A stretch of 64,000 nt of DNA from Nocardioides baculatus (GCF_016735675.1 NZ_JAERSG010000004.1:372001-436000); one strand, 5' to 3'. Numbered from the stretch's first letter, positions 1-9,740 are shown. Notes: a model not told the origin generated them from the letters alone. Numbers and translations: made by a program.

Positions 1-2
1 AC

Positions 3-92
3 AAGAAGTCGGGATACGGCAAGGACCTGTCGATGTACGGGTTCGAGGACTACACCCGCATCAAGCACGTCATGGCCAACATCGAGAGCTGA
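3..92 (+). CDS. Aldehyde dehydrogenase, C-terminal fragment (gamma-aminobutyraldehyde dehydrogenase-like)
   Basis: Only the last 29 codons are inside the window; the gene begins to the left. The fragment contains SGYGKDLS and ends GFEDYTRIKHVM plus five residues, which is the typical C-terminus of NAD-dependent aldehyde dehydrogenases, especially the gamma-aminobutyraldehyde dehydrogenase (PatD/PuuC-like) group. Its stop lies 67 bases before the polyamine-binding protein gene on the same strand. In that context it would oxidise 4-aminobutyraldehyde to GABA, upstream of the GabT and GabD steps. The family is secure from the tail; the substrate is inferred from the neighbours. Confidence 0.75.
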   Translation, partial: KKSGYGKDLSMYGFEDYTRIKHVMANIES

Positions 93-159
93 GCACCACC
101 CGCCACCGCACCACCGCACGACCACTCATCAACTCGGGGCCGACGGAGGACTACCACTG

Positions 160-1410
160 ATGACACCCATCCCGCGCCGTTCGCGACGCCCCCTCTCGCC
201 CGAGGCAGCGGCCGTGGTCGCCGCATCGTCCGGCGGCCTGAGCCGTCGGGCCCTGCTCGGCACCGGCGCTGCCGCCAGCGCCGGGCTCGCCCTGTCGGCC
301 TGCGCACCGCCCAAGCCGCCCACAGGTGGGCCCGCAGCCGTCAAGCTGCCCACCGACGTGTCGGACTCCGAGAAGATCCTCAAGTGGGCCAACTGGACCG
401 CGTACCTCGACATGAACGGCAAGGAGACGAAGTCGCCGACGCTCGACGCCTTCATGCAGCAGACCGGGATCCAGGTCACCTACAGCGAGGACGTCGACGA
501 CAACGACTCCTACTACGCCAAGGTCGGCCCGCAGCTCCGCGCCGGCCAGAGCATCGACCGCGACATCTTCACGCTGACGGACTGGATGGCCGCCCGGGTG
601 ATCCGCGACCAGCTCTGCCAGCCCCTCGAGCTGATCCAGATGCCCAACGTGGTCAGCAACCTGCTGCAGCCGCTGAAGGACGTCTCCTTCGACCCCGGCC
701 GCCAGCACTCGATCACCTGGCAGAGCGGCTTCGCCGGCATCGGCTACAACAAGGCGAAGGTCGGGCGCGAGCTGAAGTCGCTCGACGACCTCTGGACCGA
801 CGACCTCAAGGGCAGGATCGTGGTGCTCTCGGAGTTCCGCGACACCGCGGGCCTCGTCATGCAGTCCCAGGGCGTCGACATCGACAGCGACTGGGGCAGG
901 GCGGAGTTCGAGAGCGCGCTCGACTTCATCGAGCAGAAGATCGAGGAGGGCTACATCCGCAAGGTGAAGGGCAACTCCTACATGGAGGACCTCACCAGCG
1001 GCAACGCCGTCGCCGGGATCACGTGGAGCGGCGACATCTTCGTCCTCGCCTACGACACCGAGGACCCCAACTGGACCTTCACGATCCCCGAGTCCGGGGG
1101 CACGCTGTGGTCGGACAACATGATGGTGCCGATCACCTCGACGCACCGCTCCAACGCCCAGAAGCTGATGGACTACTACTACGACCCGGCGGTCGCCGCG
1201 CAGGTCGCCGCCTGGGTCAACTACGTCTGTCCCGTCGACGGCGCGCAGGCCGAGATGGAGAAGATCGACCCCGATCTCGCCGAGAGCCCCTTCATCTTCC
1301 CGAGCGCCGACTACATCGCGGAGAACAACATCCAGGCGTTCCGCGTGCTCGATGCCGACGAGGACATCGAGTTCGCCGATCTCTGGTCCACGAAGGTGAT
1401 GGGGAACTGA
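160..1410 (+). CDS. potD: Polyamine ABC transporter substrate-binding lipoprotein (PotD-like)
   Basis: 416 aa extracytoplasmic binding protein that would capture spermidine or putrescine for the PotABC proteins encoded next. Residues 28-48 form a Tat-type lipoprotein signal: an SRR twin-arginine stretch, a hydrophobic core and the lipobox LSAC with the lipidated cysteine at residue 48. The mature part has the PotD-family look (LKWANWTAYLD near residue 72, then TFTIPESGGTLWSDNMM). The ATG is preceded by GGAGG about ten bases upstream. It starts a tightly spaced run of transporter and catabolic genes; only one base separates its stop from the ATPase gene. Exact polyamine preference cannot be read from the sequence. 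Confidence 0.93.
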   Translation: MTPIPRRSRRPLSPEAAAVVAASSGGLSRRALLGTGAAASAGLALSACAPPKPPTGGPAAVKLPTDVSDSEKILKWANWTAYLDMNGKETKSPTLDAFMQQTGIQVTYSEDVDDNDSYYAKVGPQLRAGQSIDRDIFTLTDWMAARVIRDQLCQPLELIQMPNVVSNLLQPLKDVSFDPGRQHSITWQSGFAGIGYNKAKVGRELKSLDDLWTDDLKGRIVVLSEFRDTAGLVMQSQGVDIDSDWGRAEFESALDFIEQKIEEGYIRKVKGNSYMEDLTSGNAVAGITWSGDIFVLAYDTEDPNWTFTIPESGGTLWSDNMMVPITSTHRSNAQKLMDYYYDPAVAAQVAAWVNYVCPVDGAQAEMEKIDPDLAESPFIFPSADYIAENNIQAFRVLDADEDIEFADLWSTKVMGN

Positions 1411-1411
1411 C

Positions 1412-2521
1412 ATGGCGGGATTCCGCGAGGCGCGAGGCGACCTCCAGCTCGACAGCGTGACCAAGGCCTTCGGCGACTTCACCGCCGTCGACGACATCGA
1501 CCTGCACGTCCCCCGTGGGTCGTTCTTCGCCCTGCTGGGCCCCTCCGGCTGCGGCAAGACCACCACCCTGCGGATGATCGCCGGGCTCGAGCAGCCCACC
1601 GCCGGCCGGGTGATGATCGGTGACACCGACCTGACCGGCTCGCGCCCCTACGAGCGCCCGGTCAACACGGTCTTCCAGTCCTATGCGCTGTTCCCGCACC
1701 TGTCCATCAAGGACAACGTCGCCTTCGGGCCCAAGCGCCGCAAGGACAAGGACGCGGCGACGCGCACCGACGAGGCGCTCGAGCTGGTCCAGATGTCGCA
1801 GTTCGCCGGCCGCAAGCCGGCCCAGCTCTCCGGTGGCCAGCAGCAGCGTGTCGCCCTGGCCCGCGCGCTGGTCAACCACCCCGAGGTGCTGCTCCTCGAC
1901 GAGCCGCTCGGCGCCCTCGACCTCAAGCTGCGACGGGAGATGCAGGTCGAGCTCAAGCGGATCCAGACGGAGGTCGGGCTGACCTTCATCCACGTGACGC
2001 ACGACCAGGAGGAGGCCATGACCATGGCCGACACCGTCGCGGTCATGAACAAGGGCCACATCGAGCAGCTCGGCGCGCCTGCCGCGCTCTACGACCTCCC
2101 GCGCACGCGGTTCGTCGCCAACTTCCTCGGCCAGGCCAACACCGGGGTCGGCACCATCAAGGACACCGACGGCGACCACCTCGTCGCCGACGTCCTCGGC
2201 ACGCCGGTGAAGATCCTCAAGTCGCGGTCCCAGGTGCACGAGGGCGAGGTGCTGTTCGGCGTACGCCCCGAGAAGGTGACGGTCTCGCGCACCCAGCCCG
2301 AGGGCGCCGGCAACGACGTCAAGGGCGTCGTGCGCGACGTGTCGTTCCTGGGCGTGGCCACCAGCTACCTCGTCGACATGCCGAGCGGCACCACGTGGAG
2401 CTGCTACGAGCAGAACCTCGACGTGGAGCCCCTCGACCTCCGGCCCGGGGACGAGGTGTGGCTGACCTGGAACCCCGGCCACGCGTTCGGCGTCCCCGTG
2501 GACGAGACGGGCGAGAAGTGA
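1412..2521 (+). CDS. potA: Polyamine ABC transporter ATP-binding protein (PotA-like)
   Basis: 369 aa ATPase that powers polyamine import. Walker A GPSGCGKT is at residues 43-50, the Q-loop glutamine at 89, the ABC signature LSGGQ at 139-143, Walker B LLLDEP at about 160-165 and the switch histidine at 197. The C-terminal 120 residues form the TOBE-type regulatory domain of the PotA/FbpC group, including FGVRPEKV. The ATG follows the potD stop by one base. The stop overlaps the GTG of the next gene by four bases, so the two are probably translationally coupled. Confidence 0.96.
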   Translation: MAGFREARGDLQLDSVTKAFGDFTAVDDIDLHVPRGSFFALLGPSGCGKTTTLRMIAGLEQPTAGRVMIGDTDLTGSRPYERPVNTVFQSYALFPHLSIKDNVAFGPKRRKDKDAATRTDEALELVQMSQFAGRKPAQLSGGQQQRVALARALVNHPEVLLLDEPLGALDLKLRREMQVELKRIQTEVGLTFIHVTHDQEEAMTMADTVAVMNKGHIEQLGAPAALYDLPRTRFVANFLGQANTGVGTIKDTDGDHLVADVLGTPVKILKSRSQVHEGEVLFGVRPEKVTVSRTQPEGAGNDVKGVVRDVSFLGVATSYLVDMPSGTTWSCYEQNLDVEPLDLRPGDEVWLTWNPGHAFGVPVDETGEK

Positions 2522-3429
2522 GCGCCCTGGCCCACGTCGCCGGCGACCCGGACGTCACCCCGGCGGCACCCGCGCCGGAGGCGACGAAGAGGAGCTGGAC
2601 GGCGTACCTCCTGCTCCTGCCCGGCGCGCTGTGGCTCGGTGTCTTCTTCGTCCTGCCGCTGGTCCAGCTGGCAGCCGTCAGCCTGCAGAGCCGCTACCCC
2701 GGCTTCCCCGGCTACTACTACCGCGACGTCAACTTCGAGAACTACGCGGCGGCGCTGACCGACTACGCCCCGCACTTCGCGCGCTCGTTCCTCTACGCGG
2801 GCATGGCGACGTTCCTCGCCTTCGTCGTGGCCTACCCGCTGGCCTATGCGATGGCGTTCAAGGCGGGCAAGTGGCGCAACCTGATGATGATCTGCGTCGT
2901 GGCCCCCTTCTTCACCTCGTTCATCCTGCGCACGTTCGCGTGGTCGCAGATCCTGGCCGACGAGGGCTGGGTGGCGGGCACCCTCAACTTCCTGCACCTG
3001 CTGCCCGGCGGCAACATCATCAACACGCCCCTGGCCGTGATCGCCGGCCTGACCTACAACTTCCTGCCCTTCATGGTGCTGCCGATCTACGCCTCCCTCG
3101 AGCGGGCCGATCCCCGGGTCATCGAGGCCGGCGGCGACCTGTACGCCAACGGCTTCACGACGTTCCGCACCGTGACCCTGCCGATGTCCATGCCCGGCGT
3201 CCTCGCCGGGACGCTGCTCACCTTCATCCCGGCGGCGGGCGACTTCGTCAACATGGAGCTGCTCGGCCCCCAGCGCGGGAAGATGGTCGGCAACGTCATC
3301 AACGACCAGTTCCTCGCCGTCCCGGGCGGCTACCCGGTCGCGGCCGCCCTCTCGTTCACCCTGATGGCGGCGATCCTGGTCATGGTCTTCCTCTACGTCC
3401 GCCGCTTCGGCACCGAGGAGCTGGTGTGA
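2518..3429 (+). CDS. potB: Polyamine ABC transporter permease (PotB-like)
   Basis: 303 aa inner-membrane permease with about six hydrophobic segments, the first at residues 25-50 (AYLLLLPGALWLGVFFVLPL). The cytoplasmic EAA loop that docks the ATPase is visible as EAGGDLYANGFTTF. The GTG at 2518 is chosen because it gives a four-base overlap with the potA stop; an open frame continues upstream but lies inside potA. It pairs with the next permease to form the heterodimeric channel of the importer. Confidence 0.94.
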   Translation: MSALAHVAGDPDVTPAAPAPEATKRSWTAYLLLLPGALWLGVFFVLPLVQLAAVSLQSRYPGFPGYYYRDVNFENYAAALTDYAPHFARSFLYAGMATFLAFVVAYPLAYAMAFKAGKWRNLMMICVVAPFFTSFILRTFAWSQILADEGWVAGTLNFLHLLPGGNIINTPLAVIAGLTYNFLPFMVLPIYASLERADPRVIEAGGDLYANGFTTFRTVTLPMSMPGVLAGTLLTFIPAAGDFVNMELLGPQRGKMVGNVINDQFLAVPGGYPVAAALSFTLMAAILVMVFLYVRRFGTEELV

Positions 3430-3430
3430 G

Positions 3431-4285
3431 ATGACGACCGCGACCACGACCCCCTACCGGCCGTCGACGGCCAAGCGTGTGCAGGTCTGGCTGGCCAACC
3501 ACTTCGCGATGCTGTCCGCGATCCTGGTCCTGCTCTACCTCTTCCTGCCGGTGGCCTACACCTTCGCGTTCTCGTTCAACGACCACGGCAAGACCAACAT
3601 CGTGTGGCAGGGCTTCACCTGGAAGCACTGGCAGGACCCGTGCCGCGTCGACGGAGTCTGCGGCTCGCTGGTGACGTCGCTGCAGGTCGGCGCGATCTCC
3701 ACCGCCGTCGCGACGGTGCTCGGCACCCTGATGGCGCTGGCGATGGTCCGCTACCGCTTCCGCGGCAAGGCGGCGAGCAACGTGCTGATCTTCGTGCCGA
3801 TGGCGACGCCCGAGATCGTGATGGGTGCCGCGCTGCTGACGATCTTCGTGCAGGGCTTCGCCAACATCGGGCTCAGCCTCGGCTTCACCACGATCGTCTT
3901 CGCCCACATCATGTTCTGCCTGAGCTTCGTGGTGGTCACGGTGAAGGCCCGGATCCAGTCCCTCGACCCCCGGATCGAGGAGGCGGCGCAGGACCTCTAC
4001 GCCAGCCCGATGCAGACCTTCTGGAAGGTCACCTTCCCGCTGATCCTGCCCGGCATCGCCGGTGCCGCGATGCTCGCCTTCTCGCTGTCCTTCGACGACT
4101 TCATCATCACGAACTTCGTCTCGGGCAACGAGTCCACGTTCCCCAAGTTCGTCTACGTCGCCTCGCGCCGCGGCATCCCTGCCGAGGCCAACGTCATCGG
4201 CTTCTCGATGTTCGTGCTCGCCGTCCTGCTCGTCGTCGGTGCTCAGCTCGTGAGCTCGGTCCGGGCGTCCAAGTTCAAGGAGTGA
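3431..4285 (+). CDS. potC: Polyamine ABC transporter permease (PotC-like)
   Basis: 284 aa permease with six predicted membrane segments, starting at MLSAILVLLYLFLPVAYTF. The EAA loop reads EAAQDLYASPMQTFWKV and is followed by ILPGI. It begins one base after the potB stop and completes the D-A-B-C importer. A second PotC-type permease lies at 62462-63271, so the genome has at least two such systems. Confidence 0.94.
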   Translation: MTTATTTPYRPSTAKRVQVWLANHFAMLSAILVLLYLFLPVAYTFAFSFNDHGKTNIVWQGFTWKHWQDPCRVDGVCGSLVTSLQVGAISTAVATVLGTLMALAMVRYRFRGKAASNVLIFVPMATPEIVMGAALLTIFVQGFANIGLSLGFTTIVFAHIMFCLSFVVVTVKARIQSLDPRIEEAAQDLYASPMQTFWKVTFPLILPGIAGAAMLAFSLSFDDFIITNFVSGNESTFPKFVYVASRRGIPAEANVIGFSMFVLAVLLVVGAQLVSSVRASKFKE

Positions 4286-4286
4286 C

Positions 4287-5570
4287 ATGTCACAGCCGAT
4301 GCGCGTCCTGATGGTCGGGGCCGGAGGCGTCGGTGACGCCGCCGCCCGGATCGCGGTCGAGCGCGACTTCTTCGAGGCCTGGGTCGTCGCCGACTACGAC
4401 CTGGCCCGCGCCGAGAGCACCGTGGCCGCGGCCACCGGACGGCGTACGGGTGAGCAGCGCTTCACCGCCGCCCGGGTGGACGCGTCCGACGCCGACGCCG
4501 TGGCCGCCCTCGCCCGCGAGGTGCGGGCGACTCACGTCTTCAACGCGGTCGACCCGCGGTTCGTGATGCCGATCTTCAGCGGCGCGCTCGCTGCCGACGC
4601 GAACTACCTCGACATGGCGATGAGCCTGTCGGTGCGCCACCCCGACAAGCCCTACGAGCAGGTCGGCGTCAAGCTCGGCGACGAGCAGTTCGCCCGGGCC
4701 GGCGAGTGGGAGTCCGCCGGCCGCCTGGCGCTGCTCGGTATCGGCGTCGAGCCCGGTCTCTCGGACGTCTTCGCGCGCTACGCCGCCGATGAGCTCTTCG
4801 ACCACATCGACGAGCTCGGCACGCGCGACGGCGCCAACCTCGTGATCCGCGACGACGACGGCAACGAGGTCTTCGCCCCCGGCTTCTCGATGTGGACGAT
4901 CATCGAGGAGTGCCTCAACCCGCCCGTGGTGTGGGAGCGCGAGCGCGGCGGGGGCGACCTCGAGAAGGGGTTCTTCACCCTGCCGCCGTTCTCCGAGCCG
5001 GAGGTCTTCGACTTCCCCGACGGCATCGGGCCCGTGGAGTGCGTGCACGTCGAGCACGAGGAGGTCCTCCTCATGCCCCGCTGGGTCGATGCCGACCGGG
5101 TGACGTTCAAGTACGGCCTGGGCGAGGAGATGATCGGCATCCTCCGCACGCTCCACACCCTCGGCCTCGACTCGACCGAGCCGGTGACGGTCAAGGGCGT
5201 GCAGGTCTCGCCCCGCGACGTGGTCGCCGCCTGCCTGCCCGACCCCGCGACGATCGGTCCGCGGATGGAGGGCAAGACGTGCGCCGGGCTGTTCGTGACC
5301 GGCACCGGCAAGGACGGAGCCCCGCGCTCGACGTACCTCTACCACGTGGTCGACAACGCCGACTCGATGCGCGACTACGGCGCGCAGTGCGTGGTCTGGC
5401 AGACCGCCATCAACCCCGTCGTCGCGCTCGAGCTGCTCGCCGACGGCACCTGGTCGGGCACTGGCGTGCTCGGCCCGGAGGCGCTTCCCCCGAAGCCCTT
5501 CCTCGACCTGCTCGCCGCACCGAAGCCCGAGGGGTACGGAAGCCCCTGGGGGATGGAGGACCGCACATGA
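4287..5570 (+). CDS. Saccharopine dehydrogenase-like oxidoreductase
   Basis: 427 aa protein with an N-terminal Rossmann fold (GAGGVG at residues 11-16) and the long second domain of the saccharopine dehydrogenase family. That family includes lysine-pathway saccharopine dehydrogenase, which works on an amino-acid/keto-acid adduct, and carboxynorspermidine dehydrogenase, which works on polyamines. The segment LLGIGVEPGLSDVFARYA resembles the substrate-side signature of both. It starts one base after potC and overlaps the next aminotransferase by four bases, so it belongs to the polyamine operon. A role on a polyamine-derived imine is inferred; no standard putrescine route needs this enzyme, so the exact reaction is unknown. 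Confidence 0.82.
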   Translation: MSQPMRVLMVGAGGVGDAAARIAVERDFFEAWVVADYDLARAESTVAAATGRRTGEQRFTAARVDASDADAVAALAREVRATHVFNAVDPRFVMPIFSGALAADANYLDMAMSLSVRHPDKPYEQVGVKLGDEQFARAGEWESAGRLALLGIGVEPGLSDVFARYAADELFDHIDELGTRDGANLVIRDDDGNEVFAPGFSMWTIIEECLNPPVVWERERGGGDLEKGFFTLPPFSEPEVFDFPDGIGPVECVHVEHEEVLLMPRWVDADRVTFKYGLGEEMIGILRTLHTLGLDSTEPVTVKGVQVSPRDVVAACLPDPATIGPRMEGKTCAGLFVTGTGKDGAPRSTYLYHVVDNADSMRDYGAQCVVWQTAINPVVALELLADGTWSGTGVLGPEALPPKPFLDLLAAPKPEGYGSPWGMEDRT

Positions 5571-6916
5571 CACTCTCCCAGGAACGGATCCTCGCCACCG
5601 AGATCCCCGGCCCCCGCTCGCAGGAGCTGCAGGCCCGCAAGGTCGCCGCGGTCTCCGCCGGCGTCGGCACGACCCTGCCGGTGTACGTCGAGCAGGCGGG
5701 CGGCGGCATCCTCCGCGACGTCGACGGCAACCAGCTCATCGACTTCGGGTCGGGCATCGCGGTCACCACGGTCGGCAACGCCGCGCCGCGCGTGGTCGAG
5801 GCCGTGCAGCGCCAGGTCGCCGACTTCACCCACACCTGCTTCATGGTGACCCCCTACGAGGAGTACATCCAGGTCTGCGAGAAGCTCGCCGAGCTCACCC
5901 CGGGCAGCCACGAGAAGCGCTCTGCGCTCTTCAACTCCGGCGCGGAGGCGGTGGAGAACGCGGTCAAGGTCGCGCGCCACCACACCGGCCGCGACGCCGT
6001 CGTCGTCTTCGACCACGCCTACCACGGGCGGACGAACCTGACGATGGCGCTGACCGCCAAGAACATGCCCTACAAGCACGGGTTCGGTCCGTTCGCGGGC
6101 GAGATCTACCGCGCCCCGATGGCCTACCCCTACCGCTGGCCGGGTGGGCCCGAGGACTGCGCCGACGAGGCCTTCGACGCCTTCGTCGAGACCGTCCACG
6201 CCCAGGTCGGCGAGGACAACTGCGCGGCCGTGCTGATCGAGCCGATCCAGGGTGAGGGCGGCTTCATCGTGCCGCCGCCGGGCTGGCTCCCCCGCGTCGC
6301 CGAGTGGTGCCGCGACAACGGCATCCTCTTCATCGCCGACGAGATCCAGACCGGCTTCGCGCGCACGGGCGACTGGTTCGCCTGCGACCACGAGGGCGTC
6401 GTTCCCGACCTGGTGACGACGGCCAAGGGCATGGCCGGTGGACTGCCGCTGGCAGCCGTGACCGGTCGCGCCGAGGTGATGGACTCCGTCCACGTCGGCG
6501 GGCTGGGCGGGACCTACGGCGGCAACCCGGTCGCGTGCGCCGCCGCGCTCGCCGCGATCGAGACCATGCAGGCCGAGGACCTCCCGGCCCGCGCCCGCGC
6601 GATCGAGGCCGCGTTCGTCCCGCGCCTGCAGGCGATCGCGGACCGGCACCCCGACCGCGTCGGCGAGATCCGCGGTCGCGGCGCGATGCTGGCGATCGAG
6701 CTGGTCAGCGACGGCCCCGGTCGTACGCCGGACGCGGCCCTCGCCGGCGCCGTGCACCGGGCCTGCTCGGCACAGGGCCTGGTGACGCTGACGTGCGGCA
6801 CCTTCGGCAACGTCTTCCGCTTCCTCCCGCCGCTCGCGATCGGCGACGACCTGCTCAGCGAGGGCCTCGACATCTTCGAGAAGGCCTTCGACGAGGCCGC
6901 TGGCACAGTGGGGTGA
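5567..6916 (+). CDS. gabT: 4-aminobutyrate aminotransferase (GabT-like class III transaminase)
   Basis: 449 aa PLP-dependent class III aminotransferase expected to convert GABA plus 2-oxoglutarate to succinate semialdehyde plus glutamate. The cofactor pocket is visible: NSGAEAVENAVK, the aspartate in IADEIQTGFARTG, and the Schiff-base lysine in TTAKGMAGG at residue 287. HHTGRDAVVVFDHAYHGRT is typical of GabT. The ATG overlaps the preceding stop as ATGA, and the next gene, a succinate semialdehyde dehydrogenase, shares one base with its stop. Use of putrescine as an alternative amino donor cannot be excluded. Confidence 0.93.
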   Translation: MTLSQERILATEIPGPRSQELQARKVAAVSAGVGTTLPVYVEQAGGGILRDVDGNQLIDFGSGIAVTTVGNAAPRVVEAVQRQVADFTHTCFMVTPYEEYIQVCEKLAELTPGSHEKRSALFNSGAEAVENAVKVARHHTGRDAVVVFDHAYHGRTNLTMALTAKNMPYKHGFGPFAGEIYRAPMAYPYRWPGGPEDCADEAFDAFVETVHAQVGEDNCAAVLIEPIQGEGGFIVPPPGWLPRVAEWCRDNGILFIADEIQTGFARTGDWFACDHEGVVPDLVTTAKGMAGGLPLAAVTGRAEVMDSVHVGGLGGTYGGNPVACAAALAAIETMQAEDLPARARAIEAAFVPRLQAIADRHPDRVGEIRGRGAMLAIELVSDGPGRTPDAALAGAVHRACSAQGLVTLTCGTFGNVFRFLPPLAIGDDLLSEGLDIFEKAFDEAAGTVG

Positions 6917-8376
6917 TGGCTTCCGTGAACGAGACCGTGATCGACCGCGTCCCCACCCAGCTGCTCATCGGCGGGGAGTGGGTGGACGCCGGTGGCGGCG
7001 CGACCTTCGAGGTCACCAACCCGGCCACCGGCGACGTGCTCGCCAGCATCGCCGACGGCACACCCGACGACGGCCAGCGTGCGCTGGCCGCGGCGGCCGA
7101 CGCCCAGGGCGAGTGGCGCGCGACCGAGCCCCGCAAGCGCGGGGAGATCCTGCGCTCTGCCTTCGAGCTGCTCACCGAGCGCGCCGACGACTTCGCGCGC
7201 CTGATGACGCTCGAGATGGGCAAGGCACTCGCGGAGGCGAAGGGCGAGGTGGCCTACGGCGCCGAGTTCTTCCGCTGGTTCTCCGAGGAGTCGGTGCGCA
7301 TCCACGGCCGCTACTCCCAGGCGCCCGCGGGCAACACCCGGCTGATCACCATGAAGGGCCCGGTCGGCCCGACCCTGATGATCACGCCCTGGAACTTCCC
7401 GCTCGCGATGGGCACCCGCAAGATCGGCCCTGCCATCGCGGCCGGCTGCACGATGGTCGTCAAGCCGGCCCACGAGACGCCGCTGACGATGCTCGCGCTC
7501 GCCGCCCTGCTCGAGGAGGTAGGGCTGCCGAAGGGCGTGCTCAACGTCGTCACGACCACCGACTCCGGTGGCGTGTGCGAGCCGATCATCACCGACCCGC
7601 GGCTGCGCAAGCTCACCTTCACCGGCTCGACCGCGGTCGGCAAGAAGCTCGTCGCCCAGGCCTCCGACCAGCTGCTGAGGGTCTCGATGGAGCTCGGCGG
7701 CAACGCCCCCTTCATCGTGTTCGACGACGCCGACCTCGACGCCGCGGTCGACGGCGCGATGCTCGCCAAGATGCGCAACATCGGCGAGGCCTGCACGTCG
7801 GCCAACCGCTTCCTCGTGCACACGTCGGTCGCCGAGGAGTTCTCCCGCCGTCTCGCCGAGCGGATGGGCGCGCTGACCGTCGGCGACGGCACGCAGGACG
7901 GGGTCGACGTCGGCCCGCTCATCACCGAGAAGGCCCGCAACGGCGTCCACGAGCTGGTGAGCGACGCGGTCTCCGCCGGCGCCCGTGCGGTCGTCGGCGG
8001 GCAGATCCCCGACGGTCCCGGCTTCTTCTACCCGCCCACTGTGCTGGTCGACGTACCCGACACCGCCCGGGTGTTCCGCGAGGAGATCTTCGGCCCGGTC
8101 GCGCCCATCATCACCTTCGACACCGAGGAGGAGGCGATCGCGCGGGCCAACGACACGGAGTACGGCCTGGTCGCCTACCTCTTCTCCCAGGCGCACACCC
8201 GGGTGATCCGGGTCAGCGAGGCGCTGGAGTTCGGGATGGTCGGCGTCAACACCGGCATCGTGTCCAACCCGGCCGCGCCATTCGGCGGCGTGAAGCAGTC
8301 CGGCTTCGGCCGCGAGGGCGGCTTCGAGGGCATCGAGGAGTACCTCGAGACCAAGTACGTCGGCAGCGCCCTGTGA
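6916..8376 (+). CDS. gabD: NAD(P)-dependent succinate-semialdehyde dehydrogenase
   Basis: 486 aa aldehyde dehydrogenase completing the GABA shunt to succinate. The cofactor motif ITPWNFPLAM, the general base Glu259 in MELGGNAP and the catalytic Cys293 in GEACTSANR are present at the usual 34-residue spacing. The ending PFGGVKQSGFGREGG plus EYLETKYV is typical of the SSADH group. The start codon shares its A with the gabT stop. Together with GabT it supplies the two standard last steps of GABA breakdown. Confidence 0.93.
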   Translation: MASVNETVIDRVPTQLLIGGEWVDAGGGATFEVTNPATGDVLASIADGTPDDGQRALAAAADAQGEWRATEPRKRGEILRSAFELLTERADDFARLMTLEMGKALAEAKGEVAYGAEFFRWFSEESVRIHGRYSQAPAGNTRLITMKGPVGPTLMITPWNFPLAMGTRKIGPAIAAGCTMVVKPAHETPLTMLALAALLEEVGLPKGVLNVVTTTDSGGVCEPIITDPRLRKLTFTGSTAVGKKLVAQASDQLLRVSMELGGNAPFIVFDDADLDAAVDGAMLAKMRNIGEACTSANRFLVHTSVAEEFSRRLAERMGALTVGDGTQDGVDVGPLITEKARNGVHELVSDAVSAGARAVVGGQIPDGPGFFYPPTVLVDVPDTARVFREEIFGPVAPIITFDTEEEAIARANDTEYGLVAYLFSQAHTRVIRVSEALEFGMVGVNTGIVSNPAAPFGGVKQSGFGREGGFEGIEEYLETKYVGSAL

Positions 8377-9740
8377 CGGTCACGGAGGTCGACCGCTCGC
8401 GGCTGGCCACGCTCCACGCCGAGGAGGAGCAGCGGTTCGTCGACCTGCACCCGACCTCCGCCCACCTCGCCGCCGCCGCCGGTGAGCACCTGCTCGCCGG
8501 GGTGCCGATGCCGTGGATGACGCGGTGGCCCGGGTCGTTCCCGCTCTTCGTCGAGACGGCCGGCGGCGGCCGGTTCACCGACGTCGACGGCCTCGACTAC
8601 GTCGACCTGTGCCTCGGCGACACCGGCTCGATGACTGGTCACTGCCTGCCCGCGGTGGCCGACGCCGTGCGGGAGCGCACCGAGCGCGGCATCACCACCA
8701 TGCTGCCCTCGACCGACGCGACCTGGGTGGCCGCGGAGCTGAGCCGGCGCTTCGACCTGCCCCGCTGGCAGATGGCGATGACCGCCACCGACGCGAACCG
8801 CTTCGTGCTCCGCTTCGCCCGGCACCTCACCGGCCGGCCGCGGATCGCGGTGATGGACTGGTGCTACCACGGCACGGTCGACGAGACCCTCGGCGTGCTC
8901 GAGCACGGCCGCGCGGGCGACCGCGTCGTCGCCCGGCCGGGTGCGCTCGGCCCGCAGGTCGACGTCTCCGTGACGACGGCGGTGGTGCCGTTCAACGACC
9001 TCGACGCGCTCGACTCCCGCCTGGCCGAGGGGGACGTCGCGTGCCTGCTGATGGAGCCGGCGCTCACCAACATCGGGATCGTGCTGCCCGACGAGGGCTA
9101 CCTCGCCGGCGTCCGCGAGATCACCCGCAGGCACGGCGTGCTCCTCGTCAACGACGAGACGCACACGATCTGCGCGGGGCCGGGCGGTGCGACCGCGGCG
9201 TGGGACCTCGATCCCGACTTCGTCGTGATCGGCAAGCCGATCGGCGGCGGCATCCCCGTGGCCGCCTACGGCATGAGTGCCGACGTCGCCTCCCGCCTCG
9301 AGGGTCCGATGCTCGGCCACGACATCGACGTCGCCGGCGTCGGTGGCACCCTGTCGGGCTCGGCGCTCGCGATGGCGGCCGTCCGCGCCACCCTGTCGAC
9401 CGCGCTGCGTCAGGAGGACTTCGACGTCGCGATCCCGCTGGCCGAGTCGTTCACCGACGGGATCCAGGGGGTCATCGACGACCACCGCCTCCCCTGGCAC
9501 GTCCAGCGGCTCGGCTGCCGCGCCGAGTACTGGTTCTGCCCGCCTCCGCGGGCCGGCGCCGAGGCGGCGGCAGCCGTCGACGAGGAGCTCGACGCGTTCT
9601 TCCACCTCTGGACCGTCAACCGCGGCGTGCTGCTCGCGCCGTTCCACAACATGTCCCTGTTCTCACCGTTCCACACCCCGGCCGACGTCGACGCGCACAC
9701 CACGGTGTTCCGGGCGGCGGTCGAGGCGCTCGTCGGCTGA
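8373..9740 (+). CDS. Class III aminotransferase, glutamate-1-semialdehyde aminomutase-like
   Basis: 455 aa PLP enzyme and last gene of the polyamine operon, starting with GTG overlapping the gabD stop by four bases. The cofactor lysine is in VVIGKPIGGG at residue 288, and the acidic residue that contacts the pyridine nitrogen is in LVNDETHTICAG. The chain resembles the GSA aminomutase subgroup more than GabT (GDTGSMTGH near residue 85, then TMLPSTDATW). It is unlikely to be the haem enzyme HemL because it sits at the end of a catabolic operon. It could be the first-step putrescine or spermidine transaminase; that is inference. Confidence 0.85.
   Translation: MTVTEVDRSRLATLHAEEEQRFVDLHPTSAHLAAAAGEHLLAGVPMPWMTRWPGSFPLFVETAGGGRFTDVDGLDYVDLCLGDTGSMTGHCLPAVADAVRERTERGITTMLPSTDATWVAAELSRRFDLPRWQMAMTATDANRFVLRFARHLTGRPRIAVMDWCYHGTVDETLGVLEHGRAGDRVVARPGALGPQVDVSVTTAVVPFNDLDALDSRLAEGDVACLLMEPALTNIGIVLPDEGYLAGVREITRRHGVLLVNDETHTICAGPGGATAAWDLDPDFVVIGKPIGGGIPVAAYGMSADVASRLEGPMLGHDIDVAGVGGTLSGSALAMAAVRATLSTALRQEDFDVAIPLAESFTDGIQGVIDDHRLPWHVQRLGCRAEYWFCPPPRAGAEAAAAVDEELDAFFHLWTVNRGVLLAPFHNMSLFSPFHTPADVDAHTTVFRAAVEALVG

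Noticed and set aside
8373..9740. HemL (glutamate-1-semialdehyde aminomutase) of haem synthesis.
   Set aside because: It resembles that subgroup, but the operon is catabolic and no haem genes are nearby.
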